From an uncultured Rickettsiella sp. (GTDB lineage Bacteria > Pseudomonadota > Gammaproteobacteria > Diplorickettsiales > Diplorickettsiaceae), in NCBI GenBank assembly GCA_947058615.1, contig CAMSHF010000002.1:124001-188000 (forward strand): a stretch of DNA of 64,000 bases. Reading direction: 5' to 3'. Below the pieces are notes generated by a model, which was not told the origin of the DNA, made no database searches, and saw nothing but the letters and a program-made list of their open reading frames with translations. The position numbers and the translations under genes are program-made. Positions 52,102 through 62,068 of this stretch are shown here, piece after piece (the first letter of the stretch is position 1; every line of letters starts with the position of its first letter).

Positions 52102-53451
52102 ATGAAAATTAATCTTTTTGGTGCAGGTTATGTCGGTCTGGTGACAGCGGCGTGTTTAGCAGAGCATGGAAACCAAGTACTTTGTGTCGACATTGACCAA
52201 GAAAAAATAAAGCGCTTACAGCAAGGAGAATGCCCTATTCATGAGCCGGACTTACCTGCTTTACTACAAAAGAATTTAAACGCGGGTCGACTTAATTTCA
52301 GCTCTGACCCGCTACAAGGGGTTGAGCATGGTTTCTATCAATTCATAACCGTTGGAACACCCCAAGAAGAAGATGGTGCAGCGGATCTAAGCTATGTGTT
52401 TGAGGTTGCCGAATACTTAGGTAAAACATTGACAGAATCAAAATTGATTATCAATAAATCAACCGTACCGGTGGGTACGGCGAATCGAGTGAAAACAATC
52501 ATCCAAAAACAGTTAGATCAGCGTAATCTTAACATCCCATTTGAAGTTGCTTCGAATCCAGAATTTTTACGCGAAGGTGCTGCAATTAATGATTTTATGC
52601 GCTCCGACAGAATTATAATCGGCATCGATAACCATGTTGCAGAATCGCATCTACGTCACTTATACCGACCGCTTAATCGTAACAATGATCGTTTAATTGC
52701 TATGGACATTCGTTCAGCCGAGTTGACCAAATATGCTGCGAATGCCTTTTTAGCCACTAAGATCAGTTTTATGAATGAAATGAGTCAATTGGCTGAACGC
52801 TTAGGTGCCGACATTGAACAAGTACGTATTGGTGTCGGTTCGGATCCGCGTATCGGCTATGAATTTATTAATCCTGGCTGCGGCTACGGAGGATCGTGTT
52901 TTCCTAAGGATGTACTGGCGCTAGAGGCCTCTGCTAAAAGGGTTCATTATCAACCTCGTCTTTTAAATGCGGTCCATCAGGTTAATGATGAGCAAAAAAA
53001 ACTTTTATTTAGCAAAGTCTCCCAATACTTTCAAAATGATTTACGCGGAAAAAAAATTGCTTTATGGGGATTATCATTTAAACCTAACACGGATGATATG
53101 CGCGAAGCACCGAGCAAAGTTTTCATTGAAGCGGCACTGGGTTCCGGTATGAAGATACAAGCTTATGACCCAGTCGCCATACCTGAAGCCCTTTATTTAT
53201 ATAAAGACCAGATCAATTTTCAGTGCTTTGATAGCCCTGAAGCAGCTTTAATCAATGCCGATTGTTTGGTAATTGTCACTGAATGGAATGTCTTTTTCAA
53301 TCCAGATTTTGAAATAATTAAAAAACGTTTAAAAAAACCTGTTATCTTTGATGGAAGAAACCTTTATGATCCTAATCATTTAAAACAGCTAGGAATTAAA
53401 TACTTTGCTATGGGTCGCGGGGAACATCTCGATGTCAGAAAAAATTACTAA
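52102..53451 (+). CDS. UDP-glucose 6-dehydrogenase
   Basis: Oxidises UDP-glucose to UDP-glucuronate with two NAD. The 449-residue product has the N-terminal Rossmann loop (GAGYVGLVTAACLAEHG), TVPVGTANRVK, the catalytic Cys in NPGCGYGGSCFPKDV (about 265) and a C-terminal UDP-binding domain. The next gene, galU, starts inside its 3' end (20-nt overlap) and supplies the substrate, so the pair forms a UDP-glucuronate unit for surface polysaccharide or lipid A/LPS sugars. Confidence 0.95.
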   Translation: MKINLFGAGYVGLVTAACLAEHGNQVLCVDIDQEKIKRLQQGECPIHEPDLPALLQKNLNAGRLNFSSDPLQGVEHGFYQFITVGTPQEEDGAADLSYVFEVAEYLGKTLTESKLIINKSTVPVGTANRVKTIIQKQLDQRNLNIPFEVASNPEFLREGAAINDFMRSDRIIIGIDNHVAESHLRHLYRPLNRNNDRLIAMDIRSAELTKYAANAFLATKISFMNEMSQLAERLGADIEQVRIGVGSDPRIGYEFINPGCGYGGSCFPKDVLALEASAKRVHYQPRLLNAVHQVNDEQKKLLFSKVSQYFQNDLRGKKIALWGLSFKPNTDDMREAPSKVFIEAALGSGMKIQAYDPVAIPEALYLYKDQINFQCFDSPEAALINADCLVIVTEWNVFFNPDFEIIKKRLKKPVIFDGRNLYDPNHLKQLGIKYFAMGRGEHLDVRKNY

Positions 53452-54322
53452 AGCTGTTTTCCCGGTTGCAGGTTTAGCCACAAGATTTTTACCGGCTACT
53501 AAAGCAAGTCCTAAAGAAATGTTACCTATCGTGGACAAGCCGCTAATTCAGTATGCGGTAGATGAAGCCATTGCAGCGGGATGTACCGAGCTTATTTTTG
53601 TAACAAATAGCAATAAACGAGCCATTGAAGATCATTTTGATTCCCATTATGAGCTAGAAGCTAAATTGGCAAAAGCAGACAAGGGGAAACTTTTAGATAT
53701 TGTAAAAAATATCCTACCCAAAGGGGTCAGTTGTGTGTATCTGCGTCAGCCAGATACATTGGGTCTGGGACATGCCATTTTATGCGCGCAACTTCTTATT
53801 AAGAATAATGAAGCTTTCGCTGTTTTACTGGCGGATGATCTAATTGACTCGACTACACCTTGTTTAAAACAAATGGTAGATCTTTATCAAGAAAATCAAA
53901 AAACTATCATCGCAGTTCAAGCCATATCTCCTGAAGAAAGTGAACGATACGGAATTGTCGGTTACACATCTAAAGAAGGAAGATTAAGTCAGATTAATTC
54001 CATCATAGAAAAACCGACTCCTAGAGAAGCACCCTCTAATTTAGCTGTCGTTGGCCGCTATATTCTAACTTCATCTATTTTCCCGTATCTTTCCAAAACA
54101 TCTATTGGAAAAAATGGAGAAATTCAACTCACCGATGCCATTGCTCGCCAATTAAAAGATGAGATAATGTATGCGTGGGAGTTTGAAGGGATACGTTATG
54201 ATTGTGGAAGCAAGTTTGGTTATTTAAAAGCAACAATAGCCTATGCTTTAAAGCATCCAGAAACTAAAAGCTCTTTTATTCAATATTTAAAAACCTTGTT
54301 GCCTAATCAACCGAATCTCTAA
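53432..54322 (+). CDS. galU: UTP-glucose-1-phosphate uridylyltransferase
   Basis: Makes UDP-glucose. It has the nucleotidyltransferase signature (FPVAGLATRFLPATKASPKEMLPIVDKPLIQY) and the catalytic-site segment IEKPTPREAPS. I place the start at ATG 53432 (MSEKITKAVF, 296 residues), where GGGGAA lies 8 bases upstream. A longer frame from 53405 adds nine unlikely residues. It overlaps the dehydrogenase gene by 20 nt. Confidence 0.96.
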   Translation: MSEKITKAVFPVAGLATRFLPATKASPKEMLPIVDKPLIQYAVDEAIAAGCTELIFVTNSNKRAIEDHFDSHYELEAKLAKADKGKLLDIVKNILPKGVSCVYLRQPDTLGLGHAILCAQLLIKNNEAFAVLLADDLIDSTTPCLKQMVDLYQENQKTIIAVQAISPEESERYGIVGYTSKEGRLSQINSIIEKPTPREAPSNLAVVGRYILTSSIFPYLSKTSIGKNGEIQLTDAIARQLKDEIMYAWEFEGIRYDCGSKFGYLKATIAYALKHPETKSSFIQYLKTLLPNQPNL

Positions 54323-54655
54323 TCAAAAATCTCACTGGGTTTTCTTTGCAAACATCGTTATGAGAAGAGGGAGCTGCACTCGTAAGGGTCTTGTCTTAGA
54401 CTGGAAACTCACCATTTATCTTAGACACAATCTCTGATCGCTCAAGCAGTAAACTTTAATTGTTTAGCTATTCGAACCTAGAGGTTTTATCTATTTTTAG
54501 TAAATTGGTATAAAAATAATAGCTCCATCTTTTAAAAAAAGATCATTAAGTAATATCTTCTACCGCCTTATTGTGCTATTCCTTACCTAGGAACATAAAA
54601 ACTCAATAAATATGAAAAAAAACGAAGTCGTACTTACTTCGTTTTAAAATCCTGC
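54323..54655. other. 333-bp convergent spacer (galU / mltD)
   Basis: No credible ORF and no recognisable RNA. Apart from the mltD terminator at its right end, nothing stands out. Confidence 0.5.
54615..54645 (-). terminator. Intrinsic terminator of mltD
   Basis: A perfect 10-bp stem (aaaacgaagt, 54619-54628, with acttcgtttt, 54636-54645) and a 7-base loop. On the minus strand it ends in eight T residues and begins 11 bp after the mltD stop. On the plus strand it ends TTTT, so it may also stop galU transcripts. Confidence 0.8.
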
Positions 54656-55951
54656 TTATGAAATCATGATTTTTAATTTTTCACCTGGTTTAAGGAAATC
54701 ATCATCCAGTTTATTCCAGGCCTGTATTTTTTTAACGGATACATGATATTGCTTAGCAATACGGGTCAGTGTATCTCCGCTTTTTACTAAATGGATTTGC
54801 TGTGAAGCCGGATTGCCTAAGGTAGTCGGTTTAGTCTTTTTATTCACCAACTGAACCCTATCTTTAGTTCCTGCTTGTTTTAGCACAAGTTGATTATCAT
54901 CTCCTGCTTTTGCGCTTGATATAGAAGCCAACTGTTGTTTATACAAGGCAACCCTATCAATTGGCAAGGCTAATTGACCTCGCTTAATCACAGCTGAACT
55001 ACTCTTCACTCCCGGATTTAGTTCTTTTAAATCCGTGACACTCATACCTGCTAATTTAGCTACGCGAGTTAAACTCATGCGCTCTGCATTTACCAACTCT
55101 AAATAAGGCTTATCACTGACTGGAGGTAAGTTTACGCCATATTTAGCTGGGTGTTTAACAATTGCAGCTAAAGCCAATAAACGCGGAATATAAGACCGTG
55201 TTTCAGATGCCAAAGGTAGTGCCCAGAAATGGGTGCTCTTATCCTGCTGTGTATTATGCCGGATCGCACTCTGCACGTTACCCTCACCCGTGTCATAAGC
55301 AGCAATGGCTAATAACCAGTCACCACCGAAGAAGCCTCTCAAATAGGTCAGATAGTTTAAAGCGGCATTGGTTGAGCTATAAATATCTCGACGACCGTCA
55401 AAACCTCTATCTTGGTGAACACCATACCCTCTAGCGGTGCTCGTCATTAACTGCCATAAACCCGCTGCCCCAGAAGATGAGTTCGTTGCCGATGGATTAT
55501 AACCACTTTCGATAATAGGTAATAAAACCAATTCCGTGGGTAAATCACGTTTTCTTACCTGCGCATAAACATAGTAAATATAGGGCGCTGCTTGGTTTAT
55601 CATGTCTTTTAAATAAGCCGGGTTTTTAGCAAACCAACGGATCTGTTTTTGGACCTGCGGTTGATTTTCCTCACGAGCCGACAATAGTAAGTGAGCCCGA
55701 ATAGGTACCCAAAGCGTACCCTTGTCTACAGCACTATAAAGCGCTTGAGCATTCTGAGGTGCTAAACTACTACCGGTCGATTTCATAATAACGGTTTGAT
55801 AGGTTTTCCTATCCATATCGTTATTAGCATAGCTGAGGCCCCCCCCTATTTCTTCAGCACTAGGGTACTGCACACAAGCGGTGATACCGACTACTAGAAT
55901 GAATAGTATTGTAAGTAATAATGTACAAATTTTAAGCATTTTATAAGTCAT
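54656..55951 (-). CDS. mltD: Membrane-bound lytic murein transglycosylase D with LysM
   Basis: Cleaves peptidoglycan glycan strands with 1,6-anhydro product formation. The 431-residue lipoprotein has a signal peptide with lipobox-like GITAC (Cys about 26). The Slt domain shows the catalytic Glu in LPIIESGYNPSATNSSSGAAGLWQLM, then DGRRDIYSSTNAALNYL. It ends in one clear LysM (HLVKSGDTLTRIAKQYHVSVKKIQAWNKL) and a weaker LysM-like segment before it. E. coli MltD has a similar layout. Confidence 0.94.
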   Translation of the reverse strand: MTYKMLKICTLLLTILFILVVGITACVQYPSAEEIGGGLSYANNDMDRKTYQTVIMKSTGSSLAPQNAQALYSAVDKGTLWVPIRAHLLLSAREENQPQVQKQIRWFAKNPAYLKDMINQAAPYIYYVYAQVRKRDLPTELVLLPIIESGYNPSATNSSSGAAGLWQLMTSTARGYGVHQDRGFDGRRDIYSSTNAALNYLTYLRGFFGGDWLLAIAAYDTGEGNVQSAIRHNTQQDKSTHFWALPLASETRSYIPRLLALAAIVKHPAKYGVNLPPVSDKPYLELVNAERMSLTRVAKLAGMSVTDLKELNPGVKSSSAVIKRGQLALPIDRVALYKQQLASISSAKAGDDNQLVLKQAGTKDRVQLVNKKTKPTTLGNPASQQIHLVKSGDTLTRIAKQYHVSVKKIQAWNKLDDDFLKPGEKLKIMIS

Positions 55952-56251
55952 ATTAAGATCTTACGGGGACCCTTTAGGCAGGTCAAGGAAAGAGGCTTAC
56001 AATAGTGAAATCCAAACAATTATTGTAAGCTAATTACTTACATTTTGTAAGAAATTATCCCGGCTAAAAACCCTATATTTTTGTATAGCCTTTAATATTT
56101 TAAAGGACACAAGCCTAGGGAATTCAGACTTCTAAGCCTTCTTTGAGAACTTATACCTCATGAGAGATAATAAAAGAGATAAAATGATGTTAAAATCCAT
56201 TGAAAAGTGACTCCTAATTAACGGTTAACTAGGATATAGGATGACAAACCC
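55952..56251. other. 300-bp divergent spacer (mltD / yafS-like) with inverted repeats
   Basis: No ORF. It contains a 10-bp inverted repeat (gcttacaata, 55995-56004, with tattgtaagc, 56021-56030). It also has a near-perfect palindrome just before the methyltransferase gene (cctaattaac, 56213-56222, with gttaactagg, 56224-56233). The promoters of both flanking genes must lie here. In E. coli gloB occupies this position. Confidence 0.5.
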
Positions 56252-56983
56252 TTGAAACAACATTATCTCGAAATAGAAGACTGCCGTTTGGCTAGCCTAA
56301 TTCCAAAATATGTAGGCCGACATTTATTACAATTAAGCCCCTATAGATTTTCAAGCCTATCCTCAAGCCCTATTATTCATAAAATCAGGCTATACAAAAA
56401 CTCAAAATGTCAGCAAAATACGGCCAATTATAACTCCTCTTCTCTAGTAAGCCTTTACCCTTTTCTACCCTTTGCGAACGATAGCATTAATTTAGTCTTG
56501 ATGCCTCATACCTTAGAAAGCGCTCAAAATACAGCGGGAGCACAAGCTATACTAACTGAAGCCTGGCGTGTTTTAGCCCCTAATGGCCATTTGATTATAT
56601 TAGGAATTAATCCCTTGAGCTTATGGAACCTTTATCGGTTATTCTCTATAAGCAAAAAATCCGCTGGGGAAGGAGGACGTTTTCATTTGATTCAAACTAT
56701 ATGTCAGTGGATTCACTACTTAGGCGGAGAAATTCAGCATACCGAAAGTTTTTTTTTTCGCCCCCCTTTATCGAGTTCACTGGGTCTATGGTTATTTAAT
56801 AAACTAAACTGGTTAGAGCGGGTATCGCCCTGGATTACTCCTTATATGGGAGGTATTTACTTGATTATTGCTGAAAAGCGGGTTAAACGCCTTAATGGCT
56901 GCTTAGGCTTAGTTTGGCAATTTCCTCCTGTGCTTAATAACAAAGTTTTAGCACCCAATGCCAGAGGACCTCATCATGCTTAA
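56252..56983 (+). CDS. SAM-dependent methyltransferase, YafS-like
   Basis: A 243-residue class I methyltransferase-like protein. The central and C-terminal motifs are visible ([17 protein letters not shown]..., [29 protein letters not shown]). The N-terminal glycine-rich SAM loop is not obvious. The start is a TTG 10 bases after AGGAT. Position immediately before rnhA and near mltD matches E. coli yafS. Substrate unknown. Confidence 0.78.
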   Translation: MKQHYLEIEDCRLASLIPKYVGRHLLQLSPYRFSSLSSSPIIHKIRLYKNSKCQQNTANYNSSSLVSLYPFLPFANDSINLVLMPHTLESAQNTAGAQAILTEAWRVLAPNGHLIILGINPLSLWNLYRLFSISKKSAGEGGRFHLIQTICQWIHYLGGEIQHTESFFFRPPLSSSLGLWLFNKLNWLERVSPWITPYMGGIYLIIAEKRVKRLNGCLGLVWQFPPVLNNKVLAPNARGPHHA

Positions 56984-57431
56984 GATCCCTCAAATAGAAA
57001 TTTATACGGATGGGGCCTGCCGAGGGAATCCAGGACCAGGGGCCTGGGCAGCCCTTTTGCGATACCAAGGAAAACAGAAAACGATCTCTGGAACAGAAGC
57101 TTCAACTACCAACAATCGAATGGAGCTAATGGCTGCCATTCAAGCTTTAAGGATCGTCAAAAAACCTTGCCAAATAACTCTCAGCACAGACTCTCAATAT
57201 GTCCAAAAAGGCTTTACCGAATGGCTACCTCAATGGAAGCGGCGAGCATGGCTCACTACCAATAAAAAACCTGTTAAAAATTCTGATTTATGGAGAGAAT
57301 TAGCTGCTCAGGCAGAAAAACATCAAATCTGCTGGGAGTGGGTGAAAGGGCATAACGGTCACCCAGAAAATGAACAGGTAGACAGTCTTGCTAATGCCGC
57401 ATTAGATACGCTGCTTAAGAAACTTTACTAA
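56976..57431 (+). CDS. rnhA: Ribonuclease HI
   Basis: Degrades the RNA strand of RNA:DNA hybrids. All four catalytic acids are present: Asp in [12 protein letters not shown], Glu in [10 protein letters not shown], Asp in LSTDSQYV and Asp in NEQVDSLAN. The start is set at ATG 56976 (MLKIPQIE, 151 residues), 7 bases after GAGGA; it overlaps the yafS-like gene by 8 nt. In E. coli dnaQ is divergent from rnhA; here lpxC converges on it instead. Confidence 0.97.
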   Translation: MLKIPQIEIYTDGACRGNPGPGAWAALLRYQGKQKTISGTEASTTNNRMELMAAIQALRIVKKPCQITLSTDSQYVQKGFTEWLPQWKRRAWLTTNKKPVKNSDLWRELAAQAEKHQICWEWVKGHNGHPENEQVDSLANAALDTLLKKLY

Positions 57432-57451
57432 AAACTAAGAAGCAAGAAAAT

Positions 57452-58402
57452 TTAATGTGCATTGAGTAAAACACGTCGATAAGCGAGCGGTGCTTTTATC
57501 TCATCTTCAAATTCAACATATTCCCAAGCATCTGCATTAGCCAGCAAACGACGTAATAACAGATTATTCAATGCATGGCCCGATTTATAGCCACGAAATT
57601 CCCCAATAAGACTATGTCCTAATAAATACAGATCACCCACTGCATCAAGAATTTTATGGCGTACAAACTCATCTTCATAACGTAAACCATCTTCATTAAG
57701 CACTCTATACTCGTCGACAACAACGGCATTATCAAGACTTCCCCCCAAGGCCAGTCGAACTTCACGTAATTTTTCGTAATCCTTCATGAAGCCAAAAGTT
57801 CTTGCGCGACTTATTTCCTTAATATATGAAGTGGTAGAAAAATCAATACTTGATTTTTGGCTACGGTTTTGAAAAAGAGGGTGATTAAAACCAATTTCAA
57901 ATGAAACCTTAAATCCATCGAAAGGCTCTAAAGAAGCCCATTTGTCTCCTTCTGTCACTTTAATCGCTTGTTTTATTTTGATAAAACGCTTTGAAGCGCT
58001 TTGCTCCTCAATACCCGCAGATTGAATCAGAAAAATAAACGGTCCTGCACTACCATCCATAATAGGAATTTCTGATGCGGTAATATCAACATAAGCATTA
58101 TCAATACCCAAACCCGCCATAGCCGACATTAAGTGTTCTATAGTAGCTACTCTAACCCCATTTTTGAGTAATGCTGTTTGTAAAGTCGTTTCTCCAACAT
58201 GCTCAGCTCGTGCTTGAATTTCAACGATAGGGTTAATATCAATCCGTCGAAAAATAATTCCTGTATTAATGGGGGCTGGCCGCAGAGTTAAAATGGCTGT
58301 TTCACCACTATGTAAGGTGATACCCGTGGCTTTAATCACATTTTTCAGTGTACGCTGTTTCAATGCGCGTGAAGTTTGTATAGAATTATTTTTTTTGGAC
58401 AC
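57452..58402 (-). CDS. lpxC: UDP-3-O-acyl-N-acetylglucosamine deacetylase
   Basis: Zinc enzyme of the committed lipid A step. Zinc ligands are visible: His in [20 protein letters not shown] and His/Asp in [17 protein letters not shown]; the catalytic GHALNNLLL segment follows. I place the start at GTG 58402, one base from the ftsZ stop, with AGAGG 9 bases upstream. This gives 316 residues including about 15 extra before [13 protein letters not shown]. It is the last gene of the ftsQ-ftsA-ftsZ-lpxC run, so a lipid A producer is implied. Confidence 0.96.
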   Translation of the reverse strand: MSKKNNSIQTSRALKQRTLKNVIKATGITLHSGETAILTLRPAPINTGIIFRRIDINPIVEIQARAEHVGETTLQTALLKNGVRVATIEHLMSAMAGLGIDNAYVDITASEIPIMDGSAGPFIFLIQSAGIEEQSASKRFIKIKQAIKVTEGDKWASLEPFDGFKVSFEIGFNHPLFQNRSQKSSIDFSTTSYIKEISRARTFGFMKDYEKLREVRLALGGSLDNAVVVDEYRVLNEDGLRYEDEFVRHKILDAVGDLYLLGHSLIGEFRGYKSGHALNNLLLRRLLANADAWEYVEFEDEIKAPLAYRRVLLNAH

Positions 58403-58403
58403 C

Positions 58404-59582
58404 TTAAGATACCTCTTCTTGTTTACGTAAAAAAGCCGGAATATCAAAATATTCAATATCGGCAGGCGTCGTACTCTCTACTGTAGGTTTATTTAATGCA
58501 ACAACACCTTGTTTGCGCAATACAGTAGGGCGTTCTAATTGATGATAATCTAAACTACCGTCAGCAGCTCTAACAAGACTCGAATCTCCCACTACCGCTG
58601 AAGACTTGGTCGAAAGATGACCAAGAAGGCCTGTTATCACTATGGTCACACGTAACTCCTCGCACATTTCAGAGTCGATAACTGTTCCAATCACAACATT
58701 TGCTTCTTCTGAAGTAAATTTTTTAATGACTTCACCCACTTCTCCAAATTCTCGCATCGACAAATCGGGTCCGGCAGTTATGTTAACAAGTACACCTCGA
58801 GCACCTGCCAAATCGATATCTTCTAATAAGGGACTTCCAATAGCGGCCTCCGCAGCTAAACGTGCCCTTTCAGGTCCTGTTCCTATCCCAGTCCCCATCA
58901 TTGCCATACCCATTTCCGACATCACCGTTTTAACATCAGCAAAATCGACATTAATTAAACCCGCACGTGTTATTAAAGCAGCAATTCCTTTGACAGCGCC
59001 AAATAATACCTCATTTACCGCTTTAAATGCATCTAAAAAGCTAATATCTTTATCTAAGACACTCATTAATTTATTATTTGGAATAATAATCAGCGAATCG
59101 ACATACTGACTCAATTGCTTAATTCCTTCCTCAGCCAAACGCAAGCGTTTCTTTCCTTCAATCTCAAAAGGCTTTGTAACAACCGCTACCGTCAAAATTT
59201 TCATTTGTTTAGCTATTTCAGCGACAACAGGCGCAGCCCCTGTACCTGTGCCTCCGCCCATACCTGCCGTAATAAAAACCATATTCGCACCTTCTAAAGC
59301 CGCACGAATACGTTCCCTATCGGCCTCAGCCGCCTGACGACCAATTTCAGGATTTGCCCCTGCCCCTAAACCCTTAGTAATTTGTTGACCTAATTGCAAT
59401 AAACATTCAGCCGAAGAGTTTCTTAATGCTTGGGCATCCGTATTAGCGCAAATAAATTCTACTCCTTTAATATCTTGCGCCAACATATGTTCAAGTGCAT
59501 TACCACCACCACCACCGACACCAATGACTTTGATAATAGCATTTTGAACAGGGGCATTAAGCGAATCAAATTCAATGCTCAT
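58404..59582 (-). CDS. ftsZ: Cell division protein FtsZ
   Basis: Tubulin-like GTPase that builds the division ring. The 392-residue product has the GTP-binding signature [17 protein letters not shown], the T7 synergy loop ([12 protein letters not shown]-like INVDFADV) and the conserved C-terminal peptide [13 protein letters not shown] that binds FtsA and ZipA. It follows ftsA by 30 bp. Confidence 0.98.
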   Translation of the reverse strand: MSIEFDSLNAPVQNAIIKVIGVGGGGGNALEHMLAQDIKGVEFICANTDAQALRNSSAECLLQLGQQITKGLGAGANPEIGRQAAEADRERIRAALEGANMVFITAGMGGGTGTGAAPVVAEIAKQMKILTVAVVTKPFEIEGKKRLRLAEEGIKQLSQYVDSLIIIPNNKLMSVLDKDISFLDAFKAVNEVLFGAVKGIAALITRAGLINVDFADVKTVMSEMGMAMMGTGIGTGPERARLAAEAAIGSPLLEDIDLAGARGVLVNITAGPDLSMREFGEVGEVIKKFTSEEANVVIGTVIDSEMCEELRVTIVITGLLGHLSTKSSAVVGDSSLVRAADGSLDYHQLERPTVLRKQGVVALNKPTVESTTPADIEYFDIPAFLRKQEEVS

Positions 59583-59612
59583 AAAGTTAACTCCTAAGAA
59601 TTCCAGTATTAT

Positions 59613-60836
59613 TTAAAAATTTTCCCATAACCAGTTTTTTATACGAGCTAATTTTCTACCAAATAAAACATTCGGTTTTCGTTGCTCACAGAGTTGTTGA
59701 TAGCCATATAATACTAGGCCTGTACTGGTAGCGTACATACCATTCGTTGTAACTTCGTTATTTCCCGTAATATATTGAGGATGACCGAGTCTTACGGGTA
59801 ATTTAAAAATTTTTTCTGCCAACTCAACACTACCGCTTACATTAGATGCACCGCCTGTTAATACAATGCCCGCCGCAAGAAACTCTTCAAAGCCACTACG
59901 GCTTAATTCTGCCTTCACTAAATGGAAAAGCTCTTCATAACGTGGTCCCACGACTTCCGCTAAAGCACGTTTAGTAAGTGTTCGACCTGGTCGATCCCCT
60001 ACTCCAGATACTTCAACAAGTTCGTCAGAGCTCGCTAACTCGGCTAAAGCACAAGCATGCTTTCTTTTAATTTGTTCAGCACTCTGGGTGGGTGTTCTTA
60101 AAGCAACAGCAATATCATTAGTCACTTGATCGCCTGCAATAGGAATCACAGAGGTAAAACGTATAGCGCCCTCAGTAAATATCGCGATATCGGTTGTTCC
60201 CCCTCCAATATCGATTAAACAGACACCCAACTCCTTTTCATCTTCTGTTAATACAGACTGACTGGAAGCAAGTTGTTCTAAGATTATTTCTGAAACTTCT
60301 AAACCACAGCGCTGAATACATTTAATAATATTTTGCGCAGCACTCACTGCACCCGTTACCATATGCACCTTTGCCTCTAAACGAACGCCTGACATCCCTA
60401 TGGGCTCACGAATACCTTCTTGGCTATCTATAATAAATTCCTGCGGTAAAATGTGTAATATTTTCTGATCGGCCGGAATAGCCACGGCTTTTGCTGCATC
60501 AATCACACGTTCAACATCAGCATGAGTCACCTCTTGATTTTGTATGGCAACAATTCCATGAGAATTCAAACTCCGGATATGATTTCCTGCAATGCCCGTA
60601 TATACACTACGCACTGGACATCCTGCCATTGATTCTGCTTCACCCACAGCTTGTTGAATTGAATTTACTGTAGCATCGATATTGACGACAACACCTCGCT
60701 TTAATCCTAATGAAGGATAAATTCCCATGCCAATAATTTCGATGCCATTAGGTTTTACTTCTCCCACTAAAGCATTGACCTTGGATGTGCCAATATCTAA
60801 ACCTACAATTAAATTCTTAGTCGGTTTCTTTGCCAT
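59613..60836 (-). CDS. ftsA: Cell division protein FtsA
   Basis: Actin-like protein that tethers FtsZ to the membrane. The 407-residue product has the phosphate-1 loop (IVGLDIGTSKVNALVGEV), phosphate-2 (CLIDIGGGTTDIAIF), the adenosine motif (IVLTGGASNVSG) and a C-terminal amphipathic helix (FGRKLARIKNWLWENF). Confidence 0.97.
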   Translation of the reverse strand: MAKKPTKNLIVGLDIGTSKVNALVGEVKPNGIEIIGMGIYPSLGLKRGVVVNIDATVNSIQQAVGEAESMAGCPVRSVYTGIAGNHIRSLNSHGIVAIQNQEVTHADVERVIDAAKAVAIPADQKILHILPQEFIIDSQEGIREPIGMSGVRLEAKVHMVTGAVSAAQNIIKCIQRCGLEVSEIILEQLASSQSVLTEDEKELGVCLIDIGGGTTDIAIFTEGAIRFTSVIPIAGDQVTNDIAVALRTPTQSAEQIKRKHACALAELASSDELVEVSGVGDRPGRTLTKRALAEVVGPRYEELFHLVKAELSRSGFEEFLAAGIVLTGGASNVSGSVELAEKIFKLPVRLGHPQYITGNNEVTTNGMYATSTGLVLYGYQQLCEQRKPNVLFGRKLARIKNWLWENF

Positions 60837-60902
60837 ATTATTCCACCTTCAATTAAATTCTCTAGATCTTTCCATCCTTCATCATTTGACTTCATTGTTA
60901 GG

Positions 60903-60932
60903 ATATAGCTCATTTTTATTATTGTTTGTCAA
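60903..60932 (-). promoter_or_regulatory. Possible sigma-70 promoter for ftsA-ftsZ
   Basis: In the 161-bp ftsQ-ftsA spacer the minus strand carries a perfect TTGACA (60932-60927), an 18-base spacer and CTATAT (60908-60903). ftsQ and ftsA are often overlapping or closely spaced, so a separate promoter here would decouple them. Confidence 0.45.
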
Positions 60933-60997
60933 ACCGAAACTGTTTCCTATAAACCCGGGCTTAAAAAACCTTCTATTTTAAATGAATAATAATTTTT

Positions 60998-61786
60998 CTA
61001 AGAAATATGCTTCTTAAATTTTACGGCCATACCATGGACATAGCGAAGATCCACATAATCTATCATAGATACTTTGCTTGCAATAACATCAGAGTAAACA
61101 TCCACTAACCGTTCCAATTGTATACAAGGTTGACTCCGACTTAAATAAACAGATAAGCCATTACTCAATTTTAGATACCAGTATTGTTGATCGACGAGTC
61201 TTAATAATTTGATTTTTAGATTTAACTGCTTTAACAAAGGACTCATTGTGTCATAAGTCTGAGATAAATATTTTTGCAGACCTACTGGGCCCAAAAAAGT
61301 AGGAAGATCCAATTTTAGTGAATTAATGTTGTTTGGAAAAAAAACATTACCTTGTTCATCTAATAAACCTTGTCTCCCAATAAAAGCGATTGGTTTTTTA
61401 GTAATAAAATTTACCACTAATGTCCCTGGCCAAAATCGTTTGATGCTTACCTCAGCTATCCATGGCATATGTAAAATCTGTTCTTTTAATCCTTGGGTGT
61501 CTAAACGAAAAAAACTTTTTTCAGTAAAAGGTAAAATAATTTGACGCAAATGACTCCGTTTAACATAAGTTAAATCACCGCTAATCTTAATGTTTTTGAT
61601 AGGAAAACAATTTGGATCGGCTAATTTTTGCCATAATAAAATAAAGCTTAATATTAATAGCAAACTCAATGAAAATTTAAAAAACCATCCTCTTGAAGGC
61701 AATTGAGAACTCAATGGAATCAGTCTAGGTTTATCGCGTCGCCGTTGAAATCGTTGGTTTTCAACTAGTTTGCTATTTTTCACCAT
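60998..61786 (-). CDS. ftsQ: Cell division protein FtsQ
   Basis: Divisome hub of 262 residues with a cytosolic basic tail (about 1-32), one membrane span (about 34-52), a POTRA domain (IKNIKISGDLTYVKRSHLRQIILPF) and a beta domain (IAFIGRQGLLDEQGNVFFP). In most relatives ddl precedes it; here the upstream neighbour is dnaE. Confidence 0.92.
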   Translation of the reverse strand: MVKNSKLVENQRFQRRRDKPRLIPLSSQLPSRGWFFKFSLSLLLILSFILLWQKLADPNCFPIKNIKISGDLTYVKRSHLRQIILPFTEKSFFRLDTQGLKEQILHMPWIAEVSIKRFWPGTLVVNFITKKPIAFIGRQGLLDEQGNVFFPNNINSLKLDLPTFLGPVGLQKYLSQTYDTMSPLLKQLNLKIKLLRLVDQQYWYLKLSNGLSVYLSRSQPCIQLERLVDVYSDVIASKVSMIDYVDLRYVHGMAVKFKKHIS

Positions 61787-62068
61787 CGCTTAACCATCAG
61801 AAATACATGAAATCAAAGGGAATAATAATCTATATAGTGTGTTTCTGCCAGTTTTACTGGGTTAACTTAAGCCTATGCGAGTTTAACAAATCGCTCTGCT
61901 ATAGACTTGCGCGTTATCTAAAACTTCTCGTTCGACATATCTTTTTTGTTAGATTATGCATGTAATTCATATTTCTTGAGCCATGATTATTGAAGCTCAT
62001 TATCAACCTGAATGTGCATCTTCTCACAACACCTTGTAAAAATTTCAGTTTAGGTAAAAAAGTACTGG
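61787..62068. other. 282-bp spacer between dnaE and ftsQ
   Basis: AT-rich, with no ORF. The minus strand should hold the ftsQ promoter. A small hairpin (ccag/ctgg, about 61850-61860) is visible; nothing else is recognised. No trace of ddl or murB coding sequence was noticed. Confidence 0.45.

Noticed and set aside
54330-54480. Possible repeat copy after galU
   Set aside because: Isolated similarity to the GGGAGCT end of copy A only; not enough ordered blocks.
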